Made by a program: the position numbers and the translations under genes | Notes under the pieces: generated by a model | Databases searched by the model: none | Told to the model about the DNA's origin: nothing | Seen by the model: the letters and a program-made list of their open reading frames with translations, nothing else | Assembly (NCBI GenBank): GCA_026785985.1 | Contig: JAJAYX010000462.1 | Location: 1-15,618 of the forward strand | Reading direction: 5' to 3' | DNA length: 15,618 bases | Source: Rudanella sp. | GTDB taxonomy: Bacteria; Bacteroidota; Bacteroidia; Cytophagales; Spirosomataceae | Shown: in pieces, positions 1-7,430 of the stretch | Layout of the letters: every line of letters begins with the position of its first letter | How positions within the stretch are numbered: position 1 is the stretch's first letter

Positions 1-70
1 CGCCATCCGGGCGTGGGCTAGCGGGGCGCGCCGGCCGGGGGCCGCGGCGGGCCGCCCGGGCGGCGGCGCC
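1..70. other. Abnormal G/C-only contig-edge sequence
   Basis: Only five of the first 70 bases are A or T, and bases 21-70 are fifty consecutive G or C bases. The rest of the window is near 50% GC. The stretch is dense in rare-cutter palindromes (GCTAGC at 17-22, GGCGCGCC at 25-32, CCGCGG at 42-47, CCCGGG at 55-60). The transporter frame stays open through it, but the encoded run of Gly, Ala, Arg and Pro does not resemble a membrane transporter. The most likely explanation is a low-quality read end, adapter or assembly artefact rather than native sequence. Confidence 0.7.
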
Positions 71-73
71 ATT

Positions 74-781
74 TTGGCTGGTAGCTATCTATTTCTAATG
101 TTGCCGGTTTTTAAAGAGATTCTGGCCTCGCTTTCGGCTATGCCAACCGTGATGAAGCAGCTTTGGTGGGTGAAGTTTTTTACGTGGTATGGCCTGCCGC
201 TCATGTGGCAATACCTGTCGCTGGCAGCCGCCAAATATGCCTTCAACGCCCCCGATGCGGTGTCGAACAAGGTAGGTTTTGAAGAAGGTACCAAATGGGG
301 CGGACTTTGTTTCGCCATGTTCAGCATCTCCTGCGCCGTTATTTCGATCTTCATTCCCCGCATCGCCAAAGCCATTGGCAGTGCCCGCGCCACCCACGCC
401 CTGTTCCTCACTATTGGTGCAATGGGCTTCTTCCTGACGCTTACCTCCAATGATAAAATGATTTACCTCGTTGGTATGAGCATCATCGGACTGGCTTGGG
501 GGTCTATCATGTCGATGCCTTATCTGATGCTGGCGAGTGCGGTTCCTAAAGAGCGCATGGGCGTTTACATGGGTATTTTCAACGGGTTTATCTGTGTGCC
601 TCAGTTCATTGGCATGATTACCGTACCGCTTTATTACAAGTCTCTTTTGGGCAACGACCCGCGCAACGCCCTCGTGACGGCTGGTATCTGTCTGCTCCTT
701 GCGGCTGCCTCGTGTTTCTTAGTAAGCACGCCAAAAACAACTGAAACCCCCATTATGCCGGTCGGTGCGGGCGGGCATTAA
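74..781 (+). CDS. MFS sugar transporter, C-terminal half (5'-truncated)
   Basis: This is the C-terminal half of a major facilitator superfamily transporter, most like the sucrose/maltose:H+ symporter-like (SLC45-type) group found in Bacteroidetes. Six hydrophobic segments are visible, at about residues 33-53, 77-97, 107-123, 129-155, 162-188 and 198-218, matching helices 7-12 of a 12-helix carrier. The piece before them (FKEILASLSAMPTVMKQLWW) fits the central cytoplasmic loop. A full protein would be about 440-470 residues, so roughly the first half is missing. The TTG at 74 is only where credible sequence begins; the true start lies beyond the odd G/C stretch at 1-70. The stop is 3 bp before a PfkB sugar kinase, which suggests a transport-and-phosphorylation operon. 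The family is fairly sure; the substrate is inferred. Confidence 0.8.
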   Translation: MAGSYLFLMLPVFKEILASLSAMPTVMKQLWWVKFFTWYGLPLMWQYLSLAAAKYAFNAPDAVSNKVGFEEGTKWGGLCFAMFSISCAVISIFIPRIAKAIGSARATHALFLTIGAMGFFLTLTSNDKMIYLVGMSIIGLAWGSIMSMPYLMLASAVPKERMGVYMGIFNGFICVPQFIGMITVPLYYKSLLGNDPRNALVTAGICLLLAAASCFLVSTPKTTETPIMPVGAGGH

Positions 782-784
782 ACT

Positions 785-1696
785 ATGACTTACCAAATTC
801 TCGCCGTGGGCGAACTCCTTGCCGACCTGATCGGGCAGGAAATAACCACCAACTTAGCCGATACCACCACGTTTGAACGGGTTCAGGGTGGTTCGCCTGC
901 GAACATGGCCGCGAACATGGCCCGTTTGGGTAATCAGGCGGCCATTGTCTCCTGCGTTGGTTCCGACAATGTGGGTACCTATCTGATTGAGCAGGTAGCC
1001 ATCGCCGGTGTCGATACCGAACACATTGCTCGCTCTGTTCACGAGCCAACCAGCATTGTGTTGGTCTCGCGCACCAAAGGCACTCCCGATTTCATTGCCT
1101 ACCGACAGGCCGACCGGCAACTGATGCCCTACCACCTGCCTGACACCTTGCTGAGTCAGACACGGATTTTCCATACTACCTGCTTTGCGCTGAGTCAGGA
1201 GCCGGCCCAAAGCACTATTGTCGATGCGGCCCAACGCGCCAGCCGGGTGGGGTGTCAGGTCAGTATTGACTGCAACTATGCCCCCAGCATTTGGCCCGAC
1301 CGCGATCAGGCGTGGCAGGTTCTGAAAGCTTACTGTTCGGCGGGGGCGTTGGTGAAACTGAGCGAAGATGATGCCGCCCGGCTCTATGGCGAACCCCGGT
1401 CTGCCGATACCATTATTCGTGATTTCCATGCAATGGGAGCCACCCTCGTTTGCCTCACGCTTGGTGCTGAGGGTAGTATTGTGTCCTCCGGCAGCGGCAC
1501 TGATCGGGTTCAACTGCCAGGCCGAAAAATTGAGGTGATCGACGTAACCGGTGCGGGCGATGCCTACTGGGCGGGTTTCCTCACGGCCTGGCTTCAGAAC
1601 CGAACCCCCGCTCAATGTGCTGATGCCGGAGCCGATATTGCTGCCCTCAAACTGACCACCAAAGGGCCGTTGCCGAGTGGAATTCGGATTGGGTAA
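785..1696 (+). CDS. PfkB-family carbohydrate kinase (fructokinase-like)
   Basis: This 303-residue protein has the usual length for a ribokinase/PfkB sugar kinase, which transfers phosphate from ATP to a sugar hydroxyl in the cytoplasm. The N-terminal substrate-site signature GGSPANMAANMARLG is at residues 35-49. The C-terminal signature VTGAGDAYWAGF is at 254-265, with GAGD (256-259) forming the anion hole and Asp259 as the expected catalytic base. Tyr261 stands where Phe is common. The overall pattern is closest to bacterial fructokinases. The ATG lies 3 bp after the transporter stop, so the two are probably co-transcribed: sugar import followed by phosphorylation, for example of fructose released from sucrose. 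The gene converges on the lipoprotein at 1707 with a 10-bp gap and no visible terminator. Family is firm; fructose specificity is inferred. Confidence 0.87.
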   Translation: MTYQILAVGELLADLIGQEITTNLADTTTFERVQGGSPANMAANMARLGNQAAIVSCVGSDNVGTYLIEQVAIAGVDTEHIARSVHEPTSIVLVSRTKGTPDFIAYRQADRQLMPYHLPDTLLSQTRIFHTTCFALSQEPAQSTIVDAAQRASRVGCQVSIDCNYAPSIWPDRDQAWQVLKAYCSAGALVKLSEDDAARLYGEPRSADTIIRDFHAMGATLVCLTLGAEGSIVSSGSGTDRVQLPGRKIEVIDVTGAGDAYWAGFLTAWLQNRTPAQCADAGADIAALKLTTKGPLPSGIRIG

Positions 1697-1706
1697 ATGG
1701 CTATCT

Positions 1707-2345
1707 TTACTTCATATCGGCTAACTTATCCAAATCAATGTCTTCCAAAGCGGCTTTGATTTTGTCCATCGACACGCCCCGACCTTTGGCCGTAACCACA
1801 AAGCGATTCTTAATCAACATGGCAATTTCACCGTCTTTACCGCTGTTGTCGTATTTTTCGTAGGATTTGTGATCGCCCATTTTGCCGGTTTTCTCGTAAC
1901 CATTTTCGGTTTCTTTGTCCACGTCGATCATCGACCAGGCGGCCATTCCCATCATCGCTCCTGTGCCGCCGGCATCCACAATAGACAGGTCAATGCGCTC
2001 CGAACGATCTTCGTTGGCATATTCAGCGTTGGCCGTAGAGATTTTGAAGCCCATTGCACCGGTTTTCTCACCTGTCGCCGATTTGCGGGCCAGGCCATCA
2101 GCATCGGCGGGGAGCAACTCTTTCAACGCCCGAAAATCGACTGTTTCGACGGGCCCATTTTTCTGGGATTCTTCGGCTTGCTCGGCCACTTTTTTCATGG
2201 CACTCATCGCATCCGACACGGAGACTCTGGCATCTTCGCTAACTGCTTCGGCGGCCTCGGCCACTTTCTCTTCAGTACTTTTCTCCCGGCAACTCATCAG
2301 CAATGCCGCTGACATAAAAGCTACGCCGATCAAGTGTAGTTTCAT
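1707..2345 (-). CDS. Putative lipoprotein of unknown function
   Basis: The protein has 212 residues. It starts with a short basic and hydrophobic signal ending in a lipobox (LLMSC, Cys19), so it should be lipid-anchored in the cell envelope. Residues about 25-60 are rich in Ala, Glu and Lys with heptad-like spacing and are probably helical. The remainder (about 66-212) looks like a small mixed alpha/beta domain with a Gly/Ala/Met patch around 126-137 (DAGGTGAMMGMA). I do not recognise a catalytic motif or a named family. It lies 42 bp downstream of the amidophosphoribosyltransferase-type gene on the same strand and could be co-transcribed with it, in which case the nonsense codon there may have polar effects. 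Confidence 0.75.
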   Translation of the reverse strand: MKLHLIGVAFMSAALLMSCREKSTEEKVAEAAEAVSEDARVSVSDAMSAMKKVAEQAEESQKNGPVETVDFRALKELLPADADGLARKSATGEKTGAMGFKISTANAEYANEDRSERIDLSIVDAGGTGAMMGMAAWSMIDVDKETENGYEKTGKMGDHKSYEKYDNSGKDGEIAMLIKNRFVVTAKGRGVSMDKIKAALEDIDLDKLADMK

Positions 2346-2387
2346 CGGTAAATTGGTTTAGTATCAGGGCGTAAGATAGGGAAAATC

Positions 2388-4280
2388 CTAATACGCCCGT
2401 ATCAGTTTACCTTCCATGAAGTTTACGAATGCTTTGTTCACTACCTTGTTGCCGCCGGGCGTGGGGTAGTAGCCAGTGAAATACCAGTCGCCGGAGTGGT
2501 TGGGGCAGGCAACATGCAAATTTTCAACCGTTTGATACACCACCGCAACCTCGGCTTTGAGGTCGGACGGGGTAACAATTTCGGCTACTTTGTGCGACAA
2601 TTCCTCGTGCGTGAACGGGTCGAACAGAGCTTTTACGTAGTTCTGTTCAGTGACCGTACCTAACTCGACCGCCGTAGCGCATTGGGCATATACCTCATCG
2701 AGCAGATCTTCCATACCGCGATCTTTCAGTAACTCCAGGGCCGCCCGGAACGCCACAAACTCTTTGGGTTTCGACATGTCGATGCCGTAGCAATCGGGGA
2801 AGCGGATTTGCGGGGCCGACGACACAATCACTATTTTCTTGGGGCCGAGCCGGTCGAGCATTCGCAAAATACTTTTTTCCAGCGTTGTTCCCCGCACAAT
2901 AGAATCGTCAACCACCACAACGGTATCTTTCCCTTTCCTAATAACCTCAAATGTGGTGTCATACACGTGCGACACTATGTCGTCGCGCTGGGCATCGTCG
3001 GCGATGAATGTGCGGAGTTTAACGTCTTTGGAAACTAATTTTTCGATACGCGGGCGAAACGTTAGCAGCCGGTCGAGGTCCTGTTCAAACAGGATTCCCT
3101 CCATAATAGCTTTTTTCCGTTGCTTGGCAAGGTAATCTTCCAACCCCTCGACCATTCCAAAAAAGGCCGTTTCTGCCGTGTTTGGAATGTAGGAGAACAC
3201 TGTGTTTTCCAGATCGTAATCAATCTCTTTCAAAATCTGCGGAATCAGCAGTTTGCCGAGTTTCTTGCGCTCATTATAAATATCGGGGTCGGTGGCACGC
3301 GAGAAATAGATACGCTCGAAACTGCACGATTTCTTCTCGACCGGTTTCCGAAATTCGTACTCGTCATACTCGCCGTGTTTGTCGATGATGAGTGCATGAC
3401 CCGGTTTAACCTCCTGAATCTGACTGTATTCGACGTTGAAAGCCGTTTTGATGGCGGGCTTTTCCGAAGCTACCACCACCACTTCATCGTCGGCATAATA
3501 ATAAGCCGGGCGAATCCCGGCCGGGTCGCGGGCCACAAACGAGGCTCCGTAGCCCGTCATGCCCACCATGGCATACCCCCCGTCGAAATCGCGGCACGAC
3601 CGATACAGCACTCGTTGAAGATCAAGGTTTTCTTCGATGATATCCGACAGATCCGGGTTTTCATAAATCCCTTTGAATCGTTCGAAAACCCGTTGATTTT
3701 CTTCATCGAGAAAGTGGCCAATTTTTTCCATCACCGTCACCGTATCAACGTGATCTTTGGGGTGCTGACCGAGCGAAACCAGTTTGGTGAACAGTTCATC
3801 TACGTTGGTCATATTGAAATTGCCCGCCATCACCAGGTTGCGGCTTCGCCAGTTGCTTTGCCGAAGCATGGGGTGGCAATTCTCAATTTCGTTGGCTCCG
3901 TGAGTGCCATAGCGCAGGTGGCCCATCCAGACCTCGCCCGTGAAGGCCACATTTTTCTGCAGCCAAAGTGCGTCGTTGGCGAACTCTTTATGACCTTTTA
4001 ACGACTTCCGAACCTTCTTGTTGACCTTTTCAAAGATGTCGGCAACGGGTTGCTGCTCCACCGAACGATACCGGCTAATGTAGCGGTGGCCCGGCGGAAC
4101 GTCAATTTTAATATTGGCCACCCCGGCACCGTCCTGCCCCCGGTTCACCTGCTAGTTCATCAGCAGATATAGCTTATTGGCCGCGTAGAGGGGTGTTTTG
4201 TATTTATCGATGTAATACTGGTAAGGCTTCCGAAGGCGAATGAGGGCAATCCCACACTCGTGTTTTATGGCGTCGCTCAT
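2388..4280 (-). pseudogene. purF: Amidophosphoribosyltransferase-type gene interrupted by an in-frame TAG
   Basis: Read from ATG 4280, the frame gives MSDAIKHECGIALIRLRK..., reaches a TAG at codon 43 (4154-4152), then continues for 587 sense codons with no further stop. The intact product would be about 630 residues, an amidophosphoribosyltransferase (glutamine + PRPP to phosphoribosylamine, first step of purine synthesis). Cys9 in HECGI matches the N-terminal nucleophile exposed by propeptide cleavage. Numbering through the TAG, glutaminase motifs GHLRYGTHG (120-128) and RDPAGIRP (251-258) and the PRPP loop VVVVDDSIVRGTT (454-466) are intact. The protein is longer than classical PurF (about 470-510), with an extended middle and C-terminus, and may be a Bacteroidetes-specific form or paralogue; the symbol is tentative. 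A restart at GTG 4148 gives 586 residues without Cys9. The TAG could be a real mutation, a sequencing error or, less likely, a suppressed codon. Confidence 0.85.
4152..4154 (-). other. Premature amber codon (codon 43) in the purF-type gene
   Basis: The codons around the site are ATG AAC TAG CAG GTG AAC CGG. They fit the family pattern of an acidic or polar residue, then Lys/Gln, then Gln, just before NRGQDGAG. A single substitution from CAG (Gln) or AAG (Lys) would produce this TAG. The frame is open and conserved on both sides, so this is a point nonsense change rather than a frameshift. Confidence 0.85.
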
Positions 4281-4374
4281 AGGGAAAGTAGCCGGGGCCA
4301 GGCGAGGTTTACTTAGTTGATTACTACTAACACCAAACGGCTCAACGTATTGAATCGTTCGGTAGTAGACTGAA

Positions 4375-4382
4375 CAAAGATA
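4375..4382 (-). promoter_or_regulatory. Candidate -7 box for the purF-type gene
   Basis: On the minus strand the bases read TATCTTTG, matching the Bacteroidetes -7 consensus TAnnTTTG. It lies about 95 bases upstream of the ATG at 4280. No clear TTTG -33 box is present at the expected spacing, so the call rests on one element. Confidence 0.35.
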
Positions 4383-4478
4383 GGGAAAGTGGAATACAGA
4401 GAGCGGGTTTTTCGACTAGATATCCCTCAATAAAACCGATACGTTAACCCCGCCGAAAGCGACAGACAAAATTGCCAC

Positions 4479-4486
4479 TACCTTTG
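4479..4486 (+). promoter_or_regulatory. Candidate -7 box for the lipoprotein at 4506
   Basis: The bases read TACCTTTG, an exact TAnnTTTG match and identical to the box in front of HU. It lies 19 bases before the ATG at 4506, so the leader would be very short (about 14 nt). No good -33 box is seen. Confidence 0.45.
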
Positions 4487-4505
4487 TACCCGAATACACA
4501 ACCCC

Positions 4506-5051
4506 ATGAAGAAACTATTTGTGCTTGGTAGTCTGCTGATACTACCACTTGGTCAGGCCTGTACGGATAAACCCCGTTCCGAAAAAACGACTTCGGATAC
4601 AGCCGCTTCGGTTGAAACAAAAGACGCGCCCAACGCCGAAACTGCCCTGACAGAGCGTCTGACAATCCTGGGCCTAACCACCGACAGCGATTGGCGGGGT
4701 ATTCAGCTTGGCGACCCCGTGGCCACGGTTCGGGCTGCTGAGAAAGGGACTCTTTTCGAAAGCGATGCCAAACACCTTGGCTATACCATCGAATTCCCAA
4801 ACCTCGAATCGGCAGATGTGCTTTACCAACTCGATGCCAAACAAACCGTGAGCAGCATTGACGTGGATCTGTACCTGAACAATGAAAAATCGGCCACGGC
4901 CTACCAAACGGAACTGACAAACTATTTCAATGCCCGCTACAAACCGGCAGGCACGCCAGCCACCTGGACGGGTGAAAATAAGGAAACGGTCACTCTCAAA
5001 AACGTCTCGAAAGGCAAAGATTATGGCCTGAAGGTGAGGATTGTAGAGTGA
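4506..5051 (+). CDS. Putative lipoprotein of unknown function
   Basis: The protein has 181 residues. The signal peptide MKKLFVLGSLLILPLGQAC ends in a lipobox with Cys19, so the product should be lipid-anchored in the envelope. Residues about 20-48 form a low-complexity Ser/Thr/Lys/Glu/Ala linker. The rest is a compact domain beginning around WRGIQLGDPVATVRA, where a G(I/V)xLGDP turn and alternating hydrophobic residues suggest a small beta-rich fold. No catalytic motif is visible and I do not recognise the family. The start is supported by the signal peptide and by a TACCTTTG promoter box 19 bases upstream. It converges on ilvE with one base between the two stop codons. Confidence 0.75.
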   Translation: MKKLFVLGSLLILPLGQACTDKPRSEKTTSDTAASVETKDAPNAETALTERLTILGLTTDSDWRGIQLGDPVATVRAAEKGTLFESDAKHLGYTIEFPNLESADVLYQLDAKQTVSSIDVDLYLNNEKSATAYQTELTNYFNARYKPAGTPATWTGENKETVTLKNVSKGKDYGLKVRIVE

Positions 5052-5052
5052 G

Positions 5053-6123
5053 TTACACCTTATACACCCACCCAAATACGTCATCCGCTTTGCCCGTGCG
5101 AATGTCAGTCATGTAGTTTTTAATGCGAATCGCAATTGATTTGCCAGGAGGATTCTCGGCCAGCATGTAGTCTTTTCCCTGGTAACCAATCACCGAAAAG
5201 GGCGAAACCACCACAGCCGTACCGGCTCCGAAAGCCTCTGTCAACCGGCCCGACTCAATGCCGCCGATAACTTCCTCAACCGAAACCCGACGTTCTTCAA
5301 TCTCGATATTCATACTTCGGGCAATTTGCAGAATACTGTCGCGGGTAATGCCTTTCAGGGTGGTATCCGACAGAGCAGGCGTTACCAGTTTCCCATCGAT
5401 CACAAATATCACGTTCATCGTTCCCGACTCTTCAAAATACTTGTGTTCTTTAGCATCCGTCCACAGAAGTTGGTCATAACCAGCTTGTTGGGCCAACATA
5501 GTTGGATACATGGAACCGGCGTAATTACCGGCGCATTTGGCATACCCCACGCCACCTTCGGCAGCCCGGATATATTCTGTTTCCACTTTCACCTTCGGCG
5601 GCTTAGAATAATAGGTACCAACCGGGCAGGTGAAAATGCAGAACCGGTAGGTTTTCGATGGAGCCACGCCCAGAAAAACGTCGGTAGCAAACATATAGGG
5701 GCGAATATAGAGCGAGCTGCCGGGAGCTGTTGGCACCCAGTCGGCATCAAGGCGGAGCAGAGCTTCCAGACCACCCATAAACACGTCTTCGGGAAGAGTA
5801 GCCATGCACATGCGCCGGGCCGACTCGTTCATCCGCGCAAAATTGTCTAACGGTCTGAACATCAATACCTCCCCTGCGTCATTCTTATAGGCTTTCATGC
5901 CTTCAAAAATCGACTGACCGTAGTGAAGCGACGACACAGCCGGACTGAGAGTGAAATTATCGAATGGTACGACCTGCTGGTTTTGCCACTGCCCGTCCGC
6001 AAAATCGGCCACAAACATGTGGTCAGAAAAATGCTTGCCAAAAGGCAAGTTATTGAAGTCGACTTCCTGAATCCGGGAGTGCTCTGTCTGCCGAAATTCA
6101 ATCTGCATTACGTCCGATGTCAT
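5053..6123 (-). CDS. ilvE: Branched-chain amino acid aminotransferase (group II)
   Basis: This 356-residue protein is a fold-type IV PLP aminotransferase. It interconverts leucine, isoleucine and valine with their 2-oxo acids using 2-oxoglutarate/glutamate, the last step of branched-chain amino acid synthesis. The PLP lysine is Lys196 in VGYAKCAGNYAGS. The class IV signature spans about 231-262 (EESGTMNVIFV...LSDTTLKGITR). LHYGQSIFEGMKAY at 66-79 and the substrate-site arginine region SLYIRPYMFA (137-146) match the longer eukaryotic/group II BCAT type rather than the roughly 310-residue E. coli type. An alternative start is Met6. The gene stands alone, without other ilv or leu genes beside it. 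Family and reaction are firm. Confidence 0.95.
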   Translation of the reverse strand: MTSDVMQIEFRQTEHSRIQEVDFNNLPFGKHFSDHMFVADFADGQWQNQQVVPFDNFTLSPAVSSLHYGQSIFEGMKAYKNDAGEVLMFRPLDNFARMNESARRMCMATLPEDVFMGGLEALLRLDADWVPTAPGSSLYIRPYMFATDVFLGVAPSKTYRFCIFTCPVGTYYSKPPKVKVETEYIRAAEGGVGYAKCAGNYAGSMYPTMLAQQAGYDQLLWTDAKEHKYFEESGTMNVIFVIDGKLVTPALSDTTLKGITRDSILQIARSMNIEIEERRVSVEEVIGGIESGRLTEAFGAGTAVVVSPFSVIGYQGKDYMLAENPPGKSIAIRIKNYMTDIRTGKADDVFGWVYKV

Positions 6124-6175
6124 AGTTGTACTCAGGTTTAAACCCCGCTTTTATTCTTGAAAAGAGTGTAGTAGG

Positions 6176-6183
6176 CAAATGTA
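6176..6183 (-). promoter_or_regulatory. Candidate -7 box for ilvE
   Basis: On the minus strand the bases read TACATTTG, matching TAnnTTTG. It lies about 52 bases upstream of the ilvE ATG at 6123. No convincing -33 TTTG is seen about 19 bases further upstream. Confidence 0.4.
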
Positions 6184-6235
6184 GCAATTTTGGCCGAATT
6201 GATGTTCGGTTGTAATGACTGACAAGTTTGTAAGA

Positions 6236-6265
6236 AACAACCGATCACAAACTATGCCGGTTGTT
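6236..6265. repeat. Short inverted repeat upstream of the membrane protein gene
   Basis: AACAACCG at 6236-6243 is repeated as its exact reverse complement CGGTTGTT at 6258-6265, with 14 bases between. It lies in the divergent gap between ilvE and the gene at 6300 and could be an operator or a weak RNA hairpin. An 8-bp match of this kind can arise by chance. Confidence 0.3.
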
Positions 6266-6299
6266 CCATAACAAGTAGCTGTTGGCATTAGTTGGTACT

Positions 6300-7430
6300 A
6301 TGACACCGCCACTAATGAAAACTATGTCTGACCAGCCACCAAACGATTCGTCTGGTTCTCTTAACCATCTCACCATGCGTTATCTTCGTCGGGCGTTGGA
6401 TGCCTCCCATCCGACCGATGAACCGTATGTGTTGAATGAAGTGGAAGCCTGGGTTATCCGCCGGGTGCGTTGGCGAACAATGGCGTTGGCGGCTGGTTTA
6501 GGGGTTGTCGTTGTGCTGTTATATTTTTTACCGCATTACTTTTGGCCCGCCTTTTTTGAGGATTTTATACTGACCATCAAAGGTGCCGCCTACACACTGC
6601 CTGCTATTTCGATTCTATATGGCATATTGCTGATTTACGTTGAAGTACATGCATTAATGTACATCAATCTTAATGCCATTCGCACGATTATGGCCATTTG
6701 CCAGTTTCCCCGTGTCCACGATGCCCAATATGACCAACACTTGCGGATCATTGCAAAGGCGGCTTTCAATGTACCCTATACCAGTTTGTTTGCTTCTCAG
6801 GCCGACACGCACTTTGGCCGGCCCGGTTGGGGGCTACCGTCGTTTTTCTGGATCAATATGGGCAAAGCCATGCTGATTTTCAGTGCCATTCAGGCCCTGT
6901 TGATCCGGCTGATTAGTAGTATCTTTTTTCGGCAGGTAGCCAGTGTGATCAGTATGCCCGTGTTTGCCTTTTGGAATGTATTTGCTTCATTTCGGATTCT
7001 GCGTGAGGCTCAGATACGGGTTATGGCCCCGCTAACCATCCATAGTTTTGTGGATGAATTATACGAAGAATGGGGTAAGCACGAACAGTTTCGGAAATTG
7101 GTTCCAGCGGTTTTGTCGTGTGTTGGTATTCAGAAACGGCACTATAATTATGCTCATCATTTGTTGGCCGAAGCCATTGAACATCGTTTCGATATTCAGT
7201 TAGATGCCCCGGATAACCAAATACTGAGTGATTCATCGACTCTCCCTGCAGAGGTTCGGACGGGCCTGGAACGGCTCATTATTTTTGCAACGCTGGTTGA
7301 TGGTCGCCTGTCGTTATCCGAAAAAAAATGCCTTCAGTGCCTGCGCACCAAAGGCATCATAACTTACACGCTCGCTGACATTCAGCAAATTGGCCGCCAG
7401 TATAACGAGGGCAAAGGATTGTGGGTTTGA
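6300..7430 (+). CDS. Multi-pass membrane protein of unknown function (LBF_2804-like)
   Basis: From ATG 6300 the protein has 376 residues. An upstream TTG at 6282 would add six, and later ATGs at 6315 and 6324 are also possible. A soluble N-terminal part of about 55 residues is followed by hydrophobic segments near residues 57-77 and 87-112, and a second pair near 182-206 and 213-232. The C-terminal 140 residues are soluble and helical. The stretch FATLVDGRLSLSEKKCL resembles the DGxxSxxE pattern of TerB-like helical domains. The overall layout recalls the uncharacterised family named LBF_2804 after a Leptospira protein, which is recognition from memory and not a search result. No enzymatic motif is seen. 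Its stop codon abuts the stop of the convergent oxygenase gene with no gap. Confidence 0.65.
   Translation: MTPPLMKTMSDQPPNDSSGSLNHLTMRYLRRALDASHPTDEPYVLNEVEAWVIRRVRWRTMALAAGLGVVVVLLYFLPHYFWPAFFEDFILTIKGAAYTLPAISILYGILLIYVEVHALMYINLNAIRTIMAICQFPRVHDAQYDQHLRIIAKAAFNVPYTSLFASQADTHFGRPGWGLPSFFWINMGKAMLIFSAIQALLIRLISSIFFRQVASVISMPVFAFWNVFASFRILREAQIRVMAPLTIHSFVDELYEEWGKHEQFRKLVPAVLSCVGIQKRHYNYAHHLLAEAIEHRFDIQLDAPDNQILSDSSTLPAEVRTGLERLIIFATLVDGRLSLSEKKCLQCLRTKGIITYTLADIQQIGRQYNEGKGLWV

Noticed and set aside
854..1615. 253-codon minus-strand open frame
   Set aside because: It is antisense to the PfkB kinase, which has both family signatures. The shadow product has no domain-like features.
3120..4001. 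293-codon plus-strand open frame
   Set aside because: It lies wholly antisense to the purF-type gene, whose reading frame carries clear family motifs. The product has no recognisable domain, so it is a shadow frame.
4152..4154. TAG read as a special amino acid (pyrrolysine or genome-wide recoding)
   Set aside because: TAG also ends the purF-type gene itself (2388-2390), the 29-residue gene and the toxin, so it works as a stop here. The position normally holds Lys or Gln.
5326..5850. 174-codon plus-strand open frame
   Set aside because: It is opposite ilvE, whose PLP-lysine and class IV motifs are unambiguous.
6282..6299. TTG start for the membrane protein
   Set aside because: Several ATGs lie just downstream (6300, 6315, 6324), and nothing favours the rarer TTG.
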